DNA of 61,338 bases from Pseudomonas sp. (GTDB lineage Bacteria; Pseudomonadota; Gammaproteobacteria; Pseudomonadales; Pseudomonadaceae). This document shows positions 9,427 to 19,385 of the stretch, piece by piece. The position numbers and the translations under genes were made by a program. The first letter of the stretch is position 1, and each line of letters opens with the position of its first letter. The notes below the pieces were generated by a model. It was not told the DNA's origin. It worked only from the letters and a program-made list of their open reading frames with translations, and ran no database searches. The stretch covers positions 1 to 61,338 of the forward strand of contig VMRT01000022.1 in assembly GCA_007713455.1 (NCBI GenBank). The letters run 5' to 3'.

Positions 9427-10596
9427 TTACTGCGAATATTCCCGGCAGTAGATGCTCAGGGCATCGAGACGCGCAGCACCGAGCGCTTTGCCCAGCTCGG
9501 CACCTTTGAATCCTTGCTCCAGCAGCGGTTTGACCGGCACGGCACGGGCCGCGCTGGCCGCGCCGTGCAGATAATCGGCTTCGAAGAGCAACGCGCCGGG
9601 CGTGCCTGCCAGGGCGCGCATTTCACAAGCCGCGACGAACTGCTCGAAGCGCTCCGGCCGCCGGTAGATGTCGAAATGCTGCAGCATGTCGAGCAGTGCA
9701 TCGGCATGCAGTTTCTTGGCGTTGAACGCGTCATCGTGATACCTGCCGAGCAGCATCGCCAGCTCTTGGCAATCCCTCGGCGCCTTGCAGCGCTGGTTGA
9801 GTGTATCGATGGCGGCTAGACGTGGTTGCTGGCTATCGGCCGACGTTGTGCAGCCAAGTAGCAGGCAGGCCCAGCGTACCGGCAGTGGCTGGGCATGTTC
9901 GGCGCACTGCCGAAGCGTGCCAAGCAGGTGTCCACCGGCAGCATTGCCCTTGGCAAAGGTGGCGGCCAGTTCCGGGAACAGCTCGGCCAGCGCATCACAG
10001 TCCTGCAGCACCTGAATGAATACTTCCGGCCGCGGCTCCATCAGCGCACGCGAAATCTCTTTCCAGCTGCGCTCCGCCGTCAGCGCCGACAACTCGCCGG
10101 AGCGCGCCAGCCGGCGCATCAGCTCAAGCGTCTCGCCGGCGATACGGAAACCCAGTTCGGCATAGCGTGCGGCGAAGCGCGCCACACGCAGAACACGCAA
10201 CGGATCTTCGGCGAAAGCGGGGGAAACGTGGCGCAATAGCCGTGCCCGCAGGTCGCGCTGACCGCCGTATGGATCAATCAGCTGGCCCTGGTCATCTTCG
10301 GCGATGGCATTGATGGTGAGATCGCGGCGCTGCAGATCTTCTTCGAGGGTGACGTCGGGGCTGGCATGGAAGGTAAACCCGCCATAGCCACGACCGCTTT
10401 TGCGCTCGGTGCGCGCCAGGGCGTATTCCTCGCCGGTCTGCGGGTGCAGGAAAACCGGGAAGTCCGCACCGACCGGGCGGAAGCCGCTGGCCTGCATTTC
10501 TTCCGGCGTGGCACCGACCACCAGCCAGTCGACCTCGGTTACCTGGCGCCCCAACAGACGGTCGCGCACCGCGCCGCCGACTTTATAGATATGCAT
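9427..10596 (-). CDS. cca: CCA-adding enzyme (tRNA nucleotidyltransferase)
   Basis: A 389-residue class II tRNA nucleotidyltransferase that builds or repairs the 3' CCA of tRNAs. The N-terminal '[14 protein letters not shown]' and 'VDWLVVG' hold the nucleotidyltransferase G-(S/G)-x-V-R-D and D-x-D-like motifs. '[27 protein letters not shown]' and '[15 protein letters not shown]' continue the head and neck domains. The ATG at 10596 follows GGAGG by 5 bases; the GTG two codons earlier lies inside that site. The body domain, where E. coli-type enzymes carry an HD phosphohydrolase motif, reads '[16 protein letters not shown]' and 'WACLLLGC' and lacks the HD pair, so the phosphatase activity is probably absent. 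Confidence 0.94.
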   Translation of the reverse strand: MHIYKVGGAVRDRLLGRQVTEVDWLVVGATPEEMQASGFRPVGADFPVFLHPQTGEEYALARTERKSGRGYGGFTFHASPDVTLEEDLQRRDLTINAIAEDDQGQLIDPYGGQRDLRARLLRHVSPAFAEDPLRVLRVARFAARYAELGFRIAGETLELMRRLARSGELSALTAERSWKEISRALMEPRPEVFIQVLQDCDALAELFPELAATFAKGNAAGGHLLGTLRQCAEHAQPLPVRWACLLLGCTTSADSQQPRLAAIDTLNQRCKAPRDCQELAMLLGRYHDDAFNAKKLHADALLDMLQHFDIYRRPERFEQFVAACEMRALAGTPGALLFEADYLHGAASAARAVPVKPLLEQGFKGAELGKALGAARLDALSIYCREYSQ

Positions 10597-10692
10597 GTCC
10601 ACCTCCGTTGGCGCGGAGGATAAAGGATATCGGCGCTGAGGCTACAGTGTGGCGGGTAAGGGAGGGTCGCGGAGGTCGGCCGCGGCCCACTG

Positions 10693-12240
10693 TCAGGCGA
10701 AGTTCATGCCGGGAAAACGGTTGTCGGTCTCTGCCTCGCTGCTGGGTCTTGGTGGCATGTGATGGGTATTGACCAGCTTGTCGTCCTGCATCGACTGCAG
10801 GTGCACATCGAAGCCCCACAGCCGATGCAGATGCTTGAGCACCTCTTCGGTGGACCCGCCCAATGGCTTGCGGTCGTGCTGCATGTGACGCAAAGTCAGC
10901 GAGCGATCGCCGCGACGGTCGACGTTCCATACCTGGACGTTGGGCTCGCGGTTGCCGAGGTTGTATTGCGCGGCGAGCAGTTCGCGAATGGTGTGGTAAC
11001 CGCTTTCATCGTGGATCGCCGGGACCAGCAGCTCGTCCTTGCGGTCATCGTCAAGGATGCTGAACAGCTTGAGGTCGCGGATCACCTTAGGCGAGAGAAA
11101 CTGCAGGATAAAGCTCTCGTCCTTGAAGTTGTTCATGGCGAACTTGACGGTAGTCAGCCAGTCGCTGCCGGCGATCTCCGGGAACCAGCGCTTGTCCTCC
11201 TCGGTGGGGTGCTCGCAGATCCGGCGGATGTCCTGGTACATGGCGAAGCCCAGGGTGTAGGGGTTGATGCCGCTGTAGTAGGGGCTGTCGAAGCCTGGCT
11301 GGTAGATCACGCTGGTATGCGACTGCAGGAACTCCATCATGAAGCCGTCGGTGACCAGGCCCTCGTCATACAGATCGTTGAGCAGGGTGTAGTGCCAGAA
11401 TGTCGCCCAGCCTTCGTTCATCACTTGGGTCTGGCGCTGTGGATAGAAGTACTGCGCGATCTTGCGCACGATACGCACCACCTCGCGCTGCCATGGCTCC
11501 AGCAGCGGGGCGTGCTTCTCGATGAAATAGAGGATGTTTTCCTGCGGCTCTGCCGGGAAACGCTGACTGTCCGCCAACCCATCGCCCTTGTCCGTGCCCT
11601 TGGGAATGGTGCGCCAGAGGTCGTTGATCTGCCGTTGCAGATGCTCCTCGCGATCCTTCTGGCGTCGGCGCTCTTCTTCTGCAGAGATGGGGTAGGGACG
11701 CTTGTAGCGGTCGACACCGTAGTTCATCAGTGCGTGGCAGGAGTCGAGCAGGTCTTCCACCGCATCGATGCCGTGGCGCTCCTCGCATTGCATGATGTAC
11801 TGCTTGGCGAACACCAGGTAATCGATGATCGAGCTGGCGTCGGTCCAGGTGCGGAACAGGTAATTGCCCTTGAAGAAGCTGTTGTGCCCGTAGCTGGCGT
11901 GGGCGATCACCAGTGCCTGCATGCACATGGTGTTCTCTTCCATCAGGTAGGCGATGCAGGGATCGGAATTGATGACGATCTCGTAGGCCAGACCCATCTG
12001 CCCGCGCTTGTAGTGTTTCTCGGTGTGCAGGAACTGCTTGCCGTAGGACCAGTGGTGGTAACCCAGCGGCATGCCAACCGAGGCGTAGGCGTCCATCATC
12101 TGCTCGGCGGTGATCACCTCGATCTGGTTCGGGTAGGTGTCCAGCGCGTAGCGCTCGGCGATACGGCCGATCTCGCGGTCGTACTGCCGAATCAGGTCGA
12201 AGGTCCATTCCGAGCCGGTGGAAATGGGCTGTCGCTTCAT
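10693..12240 (-). CDS. SpoVR family protein
   Basis: A 515-residue soluble SpoVR-family protein (called YcgB in E. coli). Its biochemical role is unknown. In proteobacteria it is nearly always the third gene of a prkA-yeaH-spoVR unit linked to starvation and general stress. Family hallmarks include the N-terminal 'EWTFDLIRQYDREIGRIAERYALDTYPNQIEVI' and the stretch 'MNEGWATFWHYTLLNDLYDEG', with conserved His and Glu. Two ATGs are close; 12240 gives 'MKRQPIST', the usual start. It begins 10 bases after the yeaH stop codon. Confidence 0.93.
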   Translation of the reverse strand: MKRQPISTGSEWTFDLIRQYDREIGRIAERYALDTYPNQIEVITAEQMMDAYASVGMPLGYHHWSYGKQFLHTEKHYKRGQMGLAYEIVINSDPCIAYLMEENTMCMQALVIAHASYGHNSFFKGNYLFRTWTDASSIIDYLVFAKQYIMQCEERHGIDAVEDLLDSCHALMNYGVDRYKRPYPISAEEERRRQKDREEHLQRQINDLWRTIPKGTDKGDGLADSQRFPAEPQENILYFIEKHAPLLEPWQREVVRIVRKIAQYFYPQRQTQVMNEGWATFWHYTLLNDLYDEGLVTDGFMMEFLQSHTSVIYQPGFDSPYYSGINPYTLGFAMYQDIRRICEHPTEEDKRWFPEIAGSDWLTTVKFAMNNFKDESFILQFLSPKVIRDLKLFSILDDDRKDELLVPAIHDESGYHTIRELLAAQYNLGNREPNVQVWNVDRRGDRSLTLRHMQHDRKPLGGSTEEVLKHLHRLWGFDVHLQSMQDDKLVNTHHMPPRPSSEAETDNRFPGMNFA

Positions 12241-12250
12241 GCTGCACACC

Positions 12251-13522
12251 TCAGCTGGTCATGCGCCGCTGGAAGAGTTCGCGGAACACTGGGTAGATGT
12301 CCCCGGCGCTGACCAACTGCTGTTGGGCGAACGCATCGGAAAAGGCTTCTGCGACCTGGTTGTACTCGTACCAGAGCGCCTGGTGTTCGCGCGGGGTGAT
12401 TTCAACGTAGGTGAAGTACTGCACGAACGGCATGATCTGGTTGATCAGGATGTCGCGGCACAGCGGCGAATCGTCGTTCCAGTTGTCGCCGTCGGAAGCC
12501 TGAGCGGCGTAGATGTTCCACTCGTTGGCCGGGTAACGCTCGGCCATGATCTCCTGCATCATCTTCAGGGCGCTGGAGACGATGGTGCCGCCGGTCTCCC
12601 GCGAGTAGAAGAACTCTTCCTCGTCGACTTCCTTGGCGCTGGTGTGGTGACGGATGAACACCACATCGATCTTGTCGTAGTTCCGCTTGAGGAAAAGGTA
12701 CAGCAGGATGAAGAAGCGCTTGGCGATGTCCTTGGTGGCCTGAGTCATGGAGCCGGAAACGTCCATCAGGCAGAACATCACCGCCTTGGAGCTGGGGTTG
12801 GGATGCTTGACCAGCAGGTTGTATTTCAGATCGAAGGTGTCGAGGAATGGCACGCGTTTGATGCGCGCCTTCAGCCGTTCGATCTCCTCTTCGGTGGCCT
12901 TGATGTCGCCGAAGTTGTTCGGCTCCTCAAGACGCAGTCGCTCCAGCTCTGCCTTAAGTGTGCGCAGTTGTGCACGGCTGCTGCCAGAAAGCGCAATGCG
13001 TCTGGCATGGGCCGAGCGCAGAGTGCGCACGATGTTGATGCGCGACGGGTTGCCCTCGTTGCTGATGCCGGCCCGCACGGTTTTGAAGGTATCGGTGCCG
13101 GTCAGGTGACGCTTGACCAGGTTGGGCAGTTCGAGGTCCTCGAACATGAAATCGAGGAATTCTTCCTGGGTGATCTGGAAGACGAAGTCGTCCATGCCGT
13201 CGCCGCTATTGCTGGCCTGGCCGGCGCCCTGGCCACCGCCGCCGCCCTGCGGTCTGGGGATGCGTTCGCCGGCAACGAACTCCTTGTTGCCCGGATGGAC
13301 GATGGTCTGGCGGCCGCCGCGGCCGTGGTGCAGCACCGGCTCATCGATGTCGCGGCCGGGAATGCTGATCTGCTCGCCATGTTCCATGTCGGTGATGGAG
13401 CGCCGGCCGACGGCTTCCTCCACCGCCTTCTTGATATGCCCACGGTACCGCTGCAGGAAACGCTGGCGGTTCACCGTGCTCTTGTTCTTGCCATTCAGGC
13501 GACGATCAATCACGTAGCTCAT
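12251..13522 (-). CDS. yeaH: YeaH family protein (DUF444)
   Basis: A 423-residue DUF444 protein, the partner gene of the PrkA kinase. A Gly-rich low-complexity segment ('GGGGQGAGQ') is near residue 90. The C-terminal half is a von Willebrand A-like domain with a MIDAS-type metal motif '[11 protein letters not shown]', typical of proteins that work with AAA+ partners. The start at 13522 ('[15 protein letters not shown]') follows GGAGGGCCT and gives the family length; a longer frame upstream reads through a hairpin and is rejected. The link to stress signalling is known for homologues, not shown here. Confidence 0.93.
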   Translation of the reverse strand: MSYVIDRRLNGKNKSTVNRQRFLQRYRGHIKKAVEEAVGRRSITDMEHGEQISIPGRDIDEPVLHHGRGGRQTIVHPGNKEFVAGERIPRPQGGGGGQGAGQASNSGDGMDDFVFQITQEEFLDFMFEDLELPNLVKRHLTGTDTFKTVRAGISNEGNPSRINIVRTLRSAHARRIALSGSSRAQLRTLKAELERLRLEEPNNFGDIKATEEEIERLKARIKRVPFLDTFDLKYNLLVKHPNPSSKAVMFCLMDVSGSMTQATKDIAKRFFILLYLFLKRNYDKIDVVFIRHHTSAKEVDEEEFFYSRETGGTIVSSALKMMQEIMAERYPANEWNIYAAQASDGDNWNDDSPLCRDILINQIMPFVQYFTYVEITPREHQALWYEYNQVAEAFSDAFAQQQLVSAGDIYPVFRELFQRRMTS

Positions 13523-13551
13523 AGGCCCTCCGGGCTTGGCTGAAACCATAG

Positions 13552-13593
13552 GCCTGAAGCTGGAAGCGTGCCGCGATGCTTCCAGCTTCAGGC
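13552..13593. repeat. 16-base-pair inverted repeat between prkA and yeaH
   Basis: Perfect 16-base arms, GCCTGAAGCTGGAAGC and its complement, around a 10-base loop. It lies 11 bases past the prkA stop and about 30 bases before the yeaH start. In the mRNA it would form a strong hairpin without a U-run, likely protecting the upstream prkA transcript. The right arm shares AGCTTCAGGCTT with the rsmA-pdxA gap at 18191-18202. Confidence 0.85.
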
Positions 13594-13603
13594 TTCCAGC
13601 CAC

Positions 13604-15526
13604 TTACTGCGATTTACGCACCCGCAGATACCATTCGGACAGCAGGCGAACCTGCTTCTCGGTGTAGCCACGCTCGACCATGCGCACGACGAAGTCGTTG
13701 TGCTTCTTCTGGTCTTCCTTGCTCGCCTTGGCGTTGAAGCTGATGACTGGCAGCAGGTCCTCGGTGTTGGAGAACATCTTCTTCTCGATCACCACGCGCA
13801 GCTTCTCGTAGGACAGCCACGACGGATTCTTGCCGTTGTTGTTGGCCCGCGCGCGTAGCACGAAGTTGACGATCTCGTTGCGGAAGTCCTTCGGATTGCT
13901 GATGCCGGCCGGCTTCTCGATCTTCTCCAGCTCCTCGTTGAGCGCCACGCGATTGAGGATCTCGCCGGTTTCCGGATCGCGGTACTCCTGATCCTGAATC
14001 CAGAAATCCGCATACAGCACGTAGCGGTCGAAGATGTTCTGCCCGTACTCGCTGTAGGACTCGAGGTAGGCAGTCTGAATCTCCTTGCCGATGAACTCGA
14101 TGTAGCGCGGCGCCAGGTACTCCTTGATGAAGCGCAGGTAGCGCTCGCGGACTTCGGCGGGGAACTGTTCCTGCTCGATCTGCTGCTCCAGCACGTAGAG
14201 CAGGTGCACCGGGTTCGCCGCGATCTCGTGCGGGTCGAAGTTGAAGACTTTGGACAGGATCTTGAAGGCGAAACGAGTGGAGAGACCGTTCATGCCTTCG
14301 TCGACACCGGCGGTGTCGCGGTATTCCTGAATCGACTTGGCCTTGGGATCGGTATCCTTGAGGTTTTCGCCGTCATACACGCGCATCTTCGAGTAGATGT
14401 TGGAATTCTCCGGCTCCTTCAGGCGGGACAGCACGGAGAACTGCGCGAGCATCTTCAGGGTGTCCGGCGCGCAATGAGCATGGGCCAGCGAGCTGTTGGC
14501 CAGCAGCTTGTCGTAGATCTTGATCTCGTCACTGACCCGCAGGCAGTAGGGCACCTTGACGATGTAGATACGGTCGATGAAGGCTTCGTTGTTCTTGTTG
14601 TTGCGGAAGCTGTGCCATTCCGACTCGTTGGAGTGGGCCAGCAATATGCCGCTGTAAGGAATCGCGCCGAGGCCTTCGGTGCTGTTGTAGTTGCCTTCCT
14701 GGGTGGCGGTCAGCAGCGGGTGCAGCACCTTGATCGGTGCCTTGAACATCTCGACGAATTCCATCAGGCCCTGGTTGGCCCGGCACAGCGCACCCGAATA
14801 GCTGTAGGCGTCCGCATCGTTCTGTGGAAACTCCTCCAGTTTGCGGATATCGACCTTGCCCACCAGCGAGGAGATGTCCTGGTTGTTTTCGTCGCCCGGT
14901 TCGGTCTTGGCAACCGCGATCTGGTTGAGGATCGACGGGTACAGCTTGACCACGCGGAATTTGGAGATGTCGCCGCCGAACTCCTGCAGGCGCTTGGTGG
15001 CCCAGGGCGACATGATCGAGTTCAGGTAGCGCCGAGGAATGCCGTAGTCCTCCTCGAGGATCTGCGCATCTTCGATTGGGTTGAACAGCCCCAATGGCGA
15101 CTCGAACACTGGCGAGTCCTTGATTGCGTAGAAGGGCACATGCTCCATCAGCTGCTTGAGCTTCTCGGCAAGCGACGATTTACCCCCGCCCACCGGACCG
15201 AGGAGATAGAGGATCTGCTTCTTCTCTTCCAGCCCCTGCGCGGCGTGACGGAAGTAGGAAACGATCTGGTCTATGCACTCCTCCATGCCATGGAAATCTT
15301 CGAAGGCCGGATAACGGCGGATCACCTTGTTGGAGAAGATGCGCGACAGTCGCGAGTCGACCGATGTGTCGACCAGTTCGGGCTCGCCGATCGCCATCAG
15401 CAGGCGCTCGGCGGCGCTGGCATAGGTACCTGGGTCCGCCTTGCACAGATCGAGATATTCCTGGAGGGAATACTCCTCCTGGCGGGTCGCTTCGAAACGT
15501 TGTTGGAAGTGGCTGAAAATGCTCAT
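13604..15526 (-). CDS. prkA: PrkA family serine protein kinase
   Basis: A 640-residue protein with an AAA+ PrkA domain and a C-terminal kinase-like domain (YeaG in E. coli). The N-terminal 'LQEYLDLCKADPGTYASAAERLLMAIG' is followed by a Walker A 'GPVGGGKSSLAEKLK' near residue 115. The Walker B region is less obvious. The C-terminal PrkA domain begins around residue 390 and ends 'SEWYLRVRKSQ'. Homologues act in nutrient-stress responses with YeaH and SpoVR. The ATG at 15526 is preceded by GAGGTGAAGTC. It is the first gene of the three-gene operon; the upstream region has CCTATTCG at a plausible -10 position for a stationary-phase promoter, which is weak evidence. Confidence 0.95.
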   Translation of the reverse strand: MSIFSHFQQRFEATRQEEYSLQEYLDLCKADPGTYASAAERLLMAIGEPELVDTSVDSRLSRIFSNKVIRRYPAFEDFHGMEECIDQIVSYFRHAAQGLEEKKQILYLLGPVGGGKSSLAEKLKQLMEHVPFYAIKDSPVFESPLGLFNPIEDAQILEEDYGIPRRYLNSIMSPWATKRLQEFGGDISKFRVVKLYPSILNQIAVAKTEPGDENNQDISSLVGKVDIRKLEEFPQNDADAYSYSGALCRANQGLMEFVEMFKAPIKVLHPLLTATQEGNYNSTEGLGAIPYSGILLAHSNESEWHSFRNNKNNEAFIDRIYIVKVPYCLRVSDEIKIYDKLLANSSLAHAHCAPDTLKMLAQFSVLSRLKEPENSNIYSKMRVYDGENLKDTDPKAKSIQEYRDTAGVDEGMNGLSTRFAFKILSKVFNFDPHEIAANPVHLLYVLEQQIEQEQFPAEVRERYLRFIKEYLAPRYIEFIGKEIQTAYLESYSEYGQNIFDRYVLYADFWIQDQEYRDPETGEILNRVALNEELEKIEKPAGISNPKDFRNEIVNFVLRARANNNGKNPSWLSYEKLRVVIEKKMFSNTEDLLPVISFNAKASKEDQKKHNDFVVRMVERGYTEKQVRLLSEWYLRVRKSQ

Positions 15527-15757
15527 GACTTCACCTCGATCGATGCACGAATAGGCGCGTCATCAGGCACTCTGGGCCCGGCCGAAGTGGCGGCCAGTGG
15601 AGTTCCCCCGAACACCTAATGGTCGAAACCCTGAAATCCGTCAGCCGTTTCCCGGCTTCGTTTATTTGGATGGCCTGAACTCAAGGATAGTTCGGATTCG
15701 GCAAGATCAAGGGCGAGGAGGGGATTTAGGCGCTGCCGTTCGGCTGTTGATAGCGCC

Positions 15758-15778
15758 TAGCCCGCGGATGGCGGGCTA
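15758..15778 (-). terminator. Hairpin after glpE
   Basis: TAGCCCGC and GCGGGCTA form an 8-base-pair stem with a 5-base loop about 18 bases past the glpE stop. There is no clear T-run on the minus strand, so it may be a weak terminator or an mRNA-stabilising hairpin ending the lptD-to-glpE transcript. The rest of the 270-base gap to prkA shows no gene. Confidence 0.5.
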
Positions 15779-15796
15779 TCGGGGGGAAATAAATTT

Positions 15797-16129
15797 TTAC
15801 GCTTGTTCTTCGCCGCGCTCGACATCGGCCGGATAGGTGTGGCGCCAGAGTTCGAAGCCGCCGTCGAGGCTGTAGACGTCCGAAAAGCCCTGATTGACCA
15901 GATAGGCCGCTGCGCTCTGGCTGGAGTGGCCGTGATAGCAGGTGACGATCAGCGGCTGGTCGAGATCGGCGGCGGCAATGAAATCCGGCAGCGAGTGGTT
16001 GTCCAGATGCAGCGAGCCACTGATATGGCCATTGGCATAGCTGTGCGGATCGCGGATGTCCACGATCACGGCGCCGCTGCTGCGCATGGTCTGCGCCTGT
16101 TCTGGCGGGATGCGTTTGAAGTCTGTCAT
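15797..16129 (-). CDS. glpE: Thiosulfate sulfurtransferase GlpE
   Basis: A 110-residue single-domain rhodanese that moves sulfane sulfur from thiosulfate to cyanide or thiol acceptors through a cysteine persulfide. The catalytic Cys lies in the loop '[16 protein letters not shown]', which closely matches the GlpE active-site loop. '[16 protein letters not shown]' is the N-terminal rhodanese signature. It overlaps apaH by 4 bases and is the last gene of the minus-strand group starting at lptD. Confidence 0.93.
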   Translation of the reverse strand: MTDFKRIPPEQAQTMRSSGAVIVDIRDPHSYANGHISGSLHLDNHSLPDFIAAADLDQPLIVTCYHGHSSQSAAAYLVNQGFSDVYSLDGGFELWRHTYPADVERGEEQA

Positions 16130-16953
16130 GCGGGTTTCCCGTGTTCACATTCGCAGCGGTGCATTTCGCCGCTGTCGAGGTTCATCAAGGTCATGGCGTT
16201 GCCCCAGACGCAGCCAGTGTCCAGCGCGAAGACGTTCGGCTCGTCGCACTGACCTTCCAGCGCGGCCCAGTGACCAAAGATCAGTTTGACGTTGCGGGTC
16301 TTGCGATTGGCGTGGCTAAACCAAGGCGAGTAGCCGGCGGGGGCGCTGTCGGCGCCTTCCTTCGCTTCCAGATCGAGCGTGCCGTCGGCCTTGCAGAAAC
16401 GCATGCGGGTGAAGTAATTGGTGATCAGGCGCAGTCGCGGCACCCCGTGCAGCTCCTTGTTCCATTTCGACGGTTGATTACCGTACATGCCGTCGAGGAA
16501 CGGCATCAGCAGTGCGTCTTCCTGCAGTGCCTGCTCGACTTCCGAGGCGCGCTTGATTGCCTTTTCCAGCGACCACTGCGGCGGAATGCCGGCATGCACC
16601 ATCGCGGTGTGGCGCGCGGCTTCGTAATGGATGAGCTTCTGCTGGCGCAGCCAGTCGATCAGGTCGGTCCGATCCGGCGCGACCAGAATTGCTTGCAGCG
16701 TGTCGGACTTGCGCATGCGCTCTATGTTGTGAGCCACAGCCAGCAGGTGCAGGTCGTGATTGCCGAGGACGGTGATTGCGGACGACCCGAGATCGCGTAC
16801 GAAGCGCAGTGCCTCGAGCGATTGCGGGCCGCGGTTGACCAGGTCGCCGGCCAGCCACAGGCAGTCTCGCGAAGGGCTGAAGTCGACGCGCTCCAACAAA
16901 CAGGTCAGCGGTTCGAGGCAACCTTGCAGGTCGCCGACGGCATAGGTCGTCAA
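16126..16953 (-). CDS. apaH: Symmetrical Ap4A hydrolase ApaH
   Basis: A 275-residue metallophosphoesterase that cleaves diadenosine tetraphosphate to two ADP and can decap Np4-RNA. Metal-binding motifs run in order: 'YAVGDLQGC', '[15 protein letters not shown]', '[12 protein letters not shown]', and '[10 protein letters not shown]'. It overlaps the end of apaG and the start of glpE by 4 bases each, so the three are tightly coupled. Confidence 0.96.
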   Translation of the reverse strand: MTTYAVGDLQGCLEPLTCLLERVDFSPSRDCLWLAGDLVNRGPQSLEALRFVRDLGSSAITVLGNHDLHLLAVAHNIERMRKSDTLQAILVAPDRTDLIDWLRQQKLIHYEAARHTAMVHAGIPPQWSLEKAIKRASEVEQALQEDALLMPFLDGMYGNQPSKWNKELHGVPRLRLITNYFTRMRFCKADGTLDLEAKEGADSAPAGYSPWFSHANRKTRNVKLIFGHWAALEGQCDEPNVFALDTGCVWGNAMTLMNLDSGEMHRCECEHGKPA

Positions 16954-17333
16954 TGCAATGCTCCGGGTACGGCCAGGCGGAACGGCGCAATGAGCGCATC
17001 GAAACTGTGACCATCCTCGGCCAACATCTCATAGCTGCCTTGCATGCTGCCGACACAGGTGGCCAGCAGCGTTCCGCTGGTGTAGACGTGGTGTTCGCCT
17101 GGTGCGATCAGCGGCTGCTCGCCAATGACGCCGGCACCGCGCACTTCCTGCACCTGACCGTCGCCATCGGTGATGATCCAGTGTCGCGACAGCAGCTGCG
17201 CTGCCACCTCGCCATTGTTTTCGATGGTTACGGTGTAGGCAAAGGCATAGCGGTTTTGTTCCGGCTCCGATTGCGCGGCCAGATAGCGAGGCGTGACGCT
17301 GACGTCGATCCGGTAGCGGTTATCGTCGGACAT
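16950..17333 (-). CDS. apaG: ApaG (CorD) protein
   Basis: A 127-residue fibronectin-III-like beta-sandwich protein of the ApaG/CorD family. The signature '[15 protein letters not shown]' region and '[39 protein letters not shown]' are diagnostic. The function is not established; linked phenotypes in other bacteria concern Co/Mg homeostasis. It lies 40 bases after rsmA and overlaps apaH. Confidence 0.94.
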   Translation of the reverse strand: MSDDNRYRIDVSVTPRYLAAQSEPEQNRYAFAYTVTIENNGEVAAQLLSRHWIITDGDGQVQEVRGAGVIGEQPLIAPGEHHVYTSGTLLATCVGSMQGSYEMLAEDGHSFDALIAPFRLAVPGALH

Positions 17334-17373
17334 GAGTCTGCTCGCTGTTGAAGGCAGGGTAGAGACCGAAGCC

Positions 17374-18168
17374 TCAGCTGCGTTCTGTCAATTGATCGGA
17401 AAGGCGAACGAAGGCCGCCAGATCCAGTTGTTCGGGCCGCAGGCTGCCATCCACATCCGCCGCTGCGATGGCGTCGGCGTCCAGCAGCCCCTTGAGGGTG
17501 TTGCGCAAGGTCTTGCGCCGTTGGTTGAACGCCTCGCGCACTACGCGCTCCAGTTGATGGTGATCGCGCGCTGGATGCGGCAGCGTCTCATGTGGCACCA
17601 GGCGAACGATCGCCGAATCGACCTTTGGCGCCGGGTTGAACGCGCCCGGCCCGACGTTGAACAGGTGCTCTACCCGGCAGTGATACTGCACCATGATCGA
17701 CAGTCGGCCCCAGTCGCCGCCGCCCGGCAGCGCGGCCAGGCGTTCGACCACTTCCTTCTGCAGCATGAAATGCATGTCGCGGATCAGGTGCGCGTGGTCG
17801 AGCAGGTGAAAGATCAGCGGGGTAGAGATGTTGTAGGGCAGGTTGCCGACGATGCGCAGGCTGTTCGGCTCTGCGCTGAGGCGACCGAAGTCGAACTTCA
17901 GCGCGTCGCCCTGGTGCAGATTGAAGTTCTCGCGCCCGGCGAATTTGCCCTGCAGGATGGGGATCAGGTCGAGGTCGAGCTCGACGACATCCAGATGTGC
18001 GCCGCTGTCGAGCAGTCCTTCGGTCAATGCACCCTGGCCTGGGCCGATCTCCACCAGTCGCTCACCCGGCTTGGCATGAATCGCCCGCAGGATGCGGTGA
18101 ATGACGCCAGCGTCGTGCAGGAAGTTCTGGCCAAAGCGCTTGCGTGCGCGGTGCTGATAATCGGACAT
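17374..18168 (-). CDS. rsmA: 16S rRNA dimethyladenosine transferase RsmA (KsgA)
   Basis: A 264-residue methyltransferase that dimethylates two adjacent adenines (A1518 and A1519, E. coli numbering) in helix 45 of 16S rRNA, a late check in 30S assembly. The N-terminal '[10 protein letters not shown]' leads into the S-adenosylmethionine motif '[16 protein letters not shown]'. The catalytic motif IV reads '[14 protein letters not shown]'. It is preceded by a 113-base gap containing a repeat module and followed by apaG. Confidence 0.97.
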   Translation of the reverse strand: MSDYQHRARKRFGQNFLHDAGVIHRILRAIHAKPGERLVEIGPGQGALTEGLLDSGAHLDVVELDLDLIPILQGKFAGRENFNLHQGDALKFDFGRLSAEPNSLRIVGNLPYNISTPLIFHLLDHAHLIRDMHFMLQKEVVERLAALPGGGDWGRLSIMVQYHCRVEHLFNVGPGAFNPAPKVDSAIVRLVPHETLPHPARDHHQLERVVREAFNQRRKTLRNTLKGLLDADAIAAADVDGSLRPEQLDLAAFVRLSDQLTERS

Positions 18169-18185
18169 CGGGGCTCCAGGGCGCA

Positions 18186-18203
18186 GCTTGAAGCCTGAAG
18201 CTC
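18186..18203. repeat. Copy of the AGCTTCAGGCTT module
   Basis: On the minus strand GAGCTTCAGGCTTCAAGC lies between the end of pdxA and the start of rsmA. It shares the 12-mer AGCTTCAGGCTT with the right arm of the hairpin at 13552-13593, but no strong hairpin partner is visible here. It looks like a half copy of a dispersed intergenic repeat. Confidence 0.5.
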
Positions 18204-18281
18204 AAAGCTGAAAACGAATAAGGCGCGTATTTTAGCAGGCGAGGGCGGCAAGAAGATCGTTCCAGCCGTGTGGGGTGCGTG

Positions 18282-19274
18282 CTAGCTCTGGCTGCCGACC
18301 ATCTGGTAGGCCGTTTCCAGTGCGACCCGCAGGCTGCCTGTGTCGATCTTGCCGCTGCCGGCCAGATCCAGCGCGGTGCCATGATCTACCGACGTGCGAA
18401 CGATCGGCAGGCCCAGGGTCACGTTGACCGCGGCACCAAAACCCTTGTACTTGAGTACCGGCAGGCCCTGGTCGTGGTACATCGCCAGCACTGCGTCGCA
18501 GAACTCGAGATTTTTGGGGGTGAACAGCGTGTCGGCTGGCAGCGGGCCGATCAGATCAAGCCCCTCGTCACGCAGCCTGGTCAGCACGGGCTCGATGATC
18601 TCGATTTCTTCGCGGCCCAGGTGGCCGCCCTCACCCGCATGCGGGTTCAGGCCGCAGACAAGAATACGTGGTTGGGTAATGCCGAACTTGCTGACCAGAT
18701 CGTGGTGCAGGATTCGCGTAACCCGCTCCAGGCGCTCCGCGGTAATCGCTGCGGCGACATCCTTGAGCGGCAGGTGGGTGGTGACCAGCGCGACACGCAA
18801 TCCGTGCGTGGCCAGCATCATGACCACCTGCTCGGTGCGGGTCAGCTCGGCGAGAAACTCGGTATGGCCTGAAAAGGGGATGCCGGCCTCATTGATCACA
18901 CCCTTGTGCACCGGCGCGGTGATCATGCCGGCGAAGCTGCCGTCGAGACACCCGTTTCCAGCTCGGGTCAGCGTTTCCAGTACGTAGTGGCCGTTGCGCG
19001 CGTCGAGCTGGCCCGCGATCACCGGTGCATCCAAGGGAGTATCCCAGACATACAGACAGTTGCCCGGCGCCGGTTGGCTTGGCCAGCCATGTGGCCCGAC
19101 TTCCCGCAGCTCAATCGTCAGCCCCAGTTGCGAGGCGCGCTCTGCCAGCAGCGAACAACTGGCGATGGCTATCAGGATCTGAGGCTGGGCCTCGCGCGCC
19201 AGCAGCAGGCACAAGTCCGGGCCGATGCCGGCCGGTTCGCCGGGGGTGAGAACGAAGGGGCGGGGAGCGGTCAT
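18282..19274 (-). CDS. pdxA: 4-hydroxythreonine-4-phosphate dehydrogenase PdxA
   Basis: A 330-residue NAD-dependent enzyme of pyridoxal-phosphate synthesis that oxidises 4-phosphohydroxy-L-threonine. The start '[17 protein letters not shown]' is the family signature. Metal-ligand histidines are in '[10 protein letters not shown]', '[16 protein letters not shown]' and '[15 protein letters not shown]'. The ATG at 19274 follows GAGAGAAG and gives the normal length; 25 more residues are open upstream but are unlike the family. It follows surA after a hairpin. Confidence 0.95.
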   Translation of the reverse strand: MTAPRPFVLTPGEPAGIGPDLCLLLAREAQPQILIAIASCSLLAERASQLGLTIELREVGPHGWPSQPAPGNCLYVWDTPLDAPVIAGQLDARNGHYVLETLTRAGNGCLDGSFAGMITAPVHKGVINEAGIPFSGHTEFLAELTRTEQVVMMLATHGLRVALVTTHLPLKDVAAAITAERLERVTRILHHDLVSKFGITQPRILVCGLNPHAGEGGHLGREEIEIIEPVLTRLRDEGLDLIGPLPADTLFTPKNLEFCDAVLAMYHDQGLPVLKYKGFGAAVNVTLGLPIVRTSVDHGTALDLAGSGKIDTGSLRVALETAYQMVGSQS

Positions 19275-19320
19275 CAGGCTTCTCTCTGCATGGCGTGTGG
19301 CGTTCAACCGCCTGAAATGA

Positions 19321-19354
19321 AAACGGGGTGGCGACCCTTCGGCCATCACCCCGC
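19321..19354 (-). terminator. Hairpin with T-run between surA and pdxA
   Basis: CGGGGTG and CACCCCG close an imperfect stem that is followed on the minus strand by four T residues and C. It is about 30 bases past the surA stop and probably reduces read-through from lptD-surA into pdxA. Confidence 0.6.
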
Positions 19355-19385
19355 ATTCCTGTTGCTTGTAGGTACAGCGTGAAGC

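Noticed and set aside
10759..12312. A 517-codon open frame on the plus strand opposite spoVR
   Set aside because: It is a mirror frame of a well-recognised gene with no recognisable domains.
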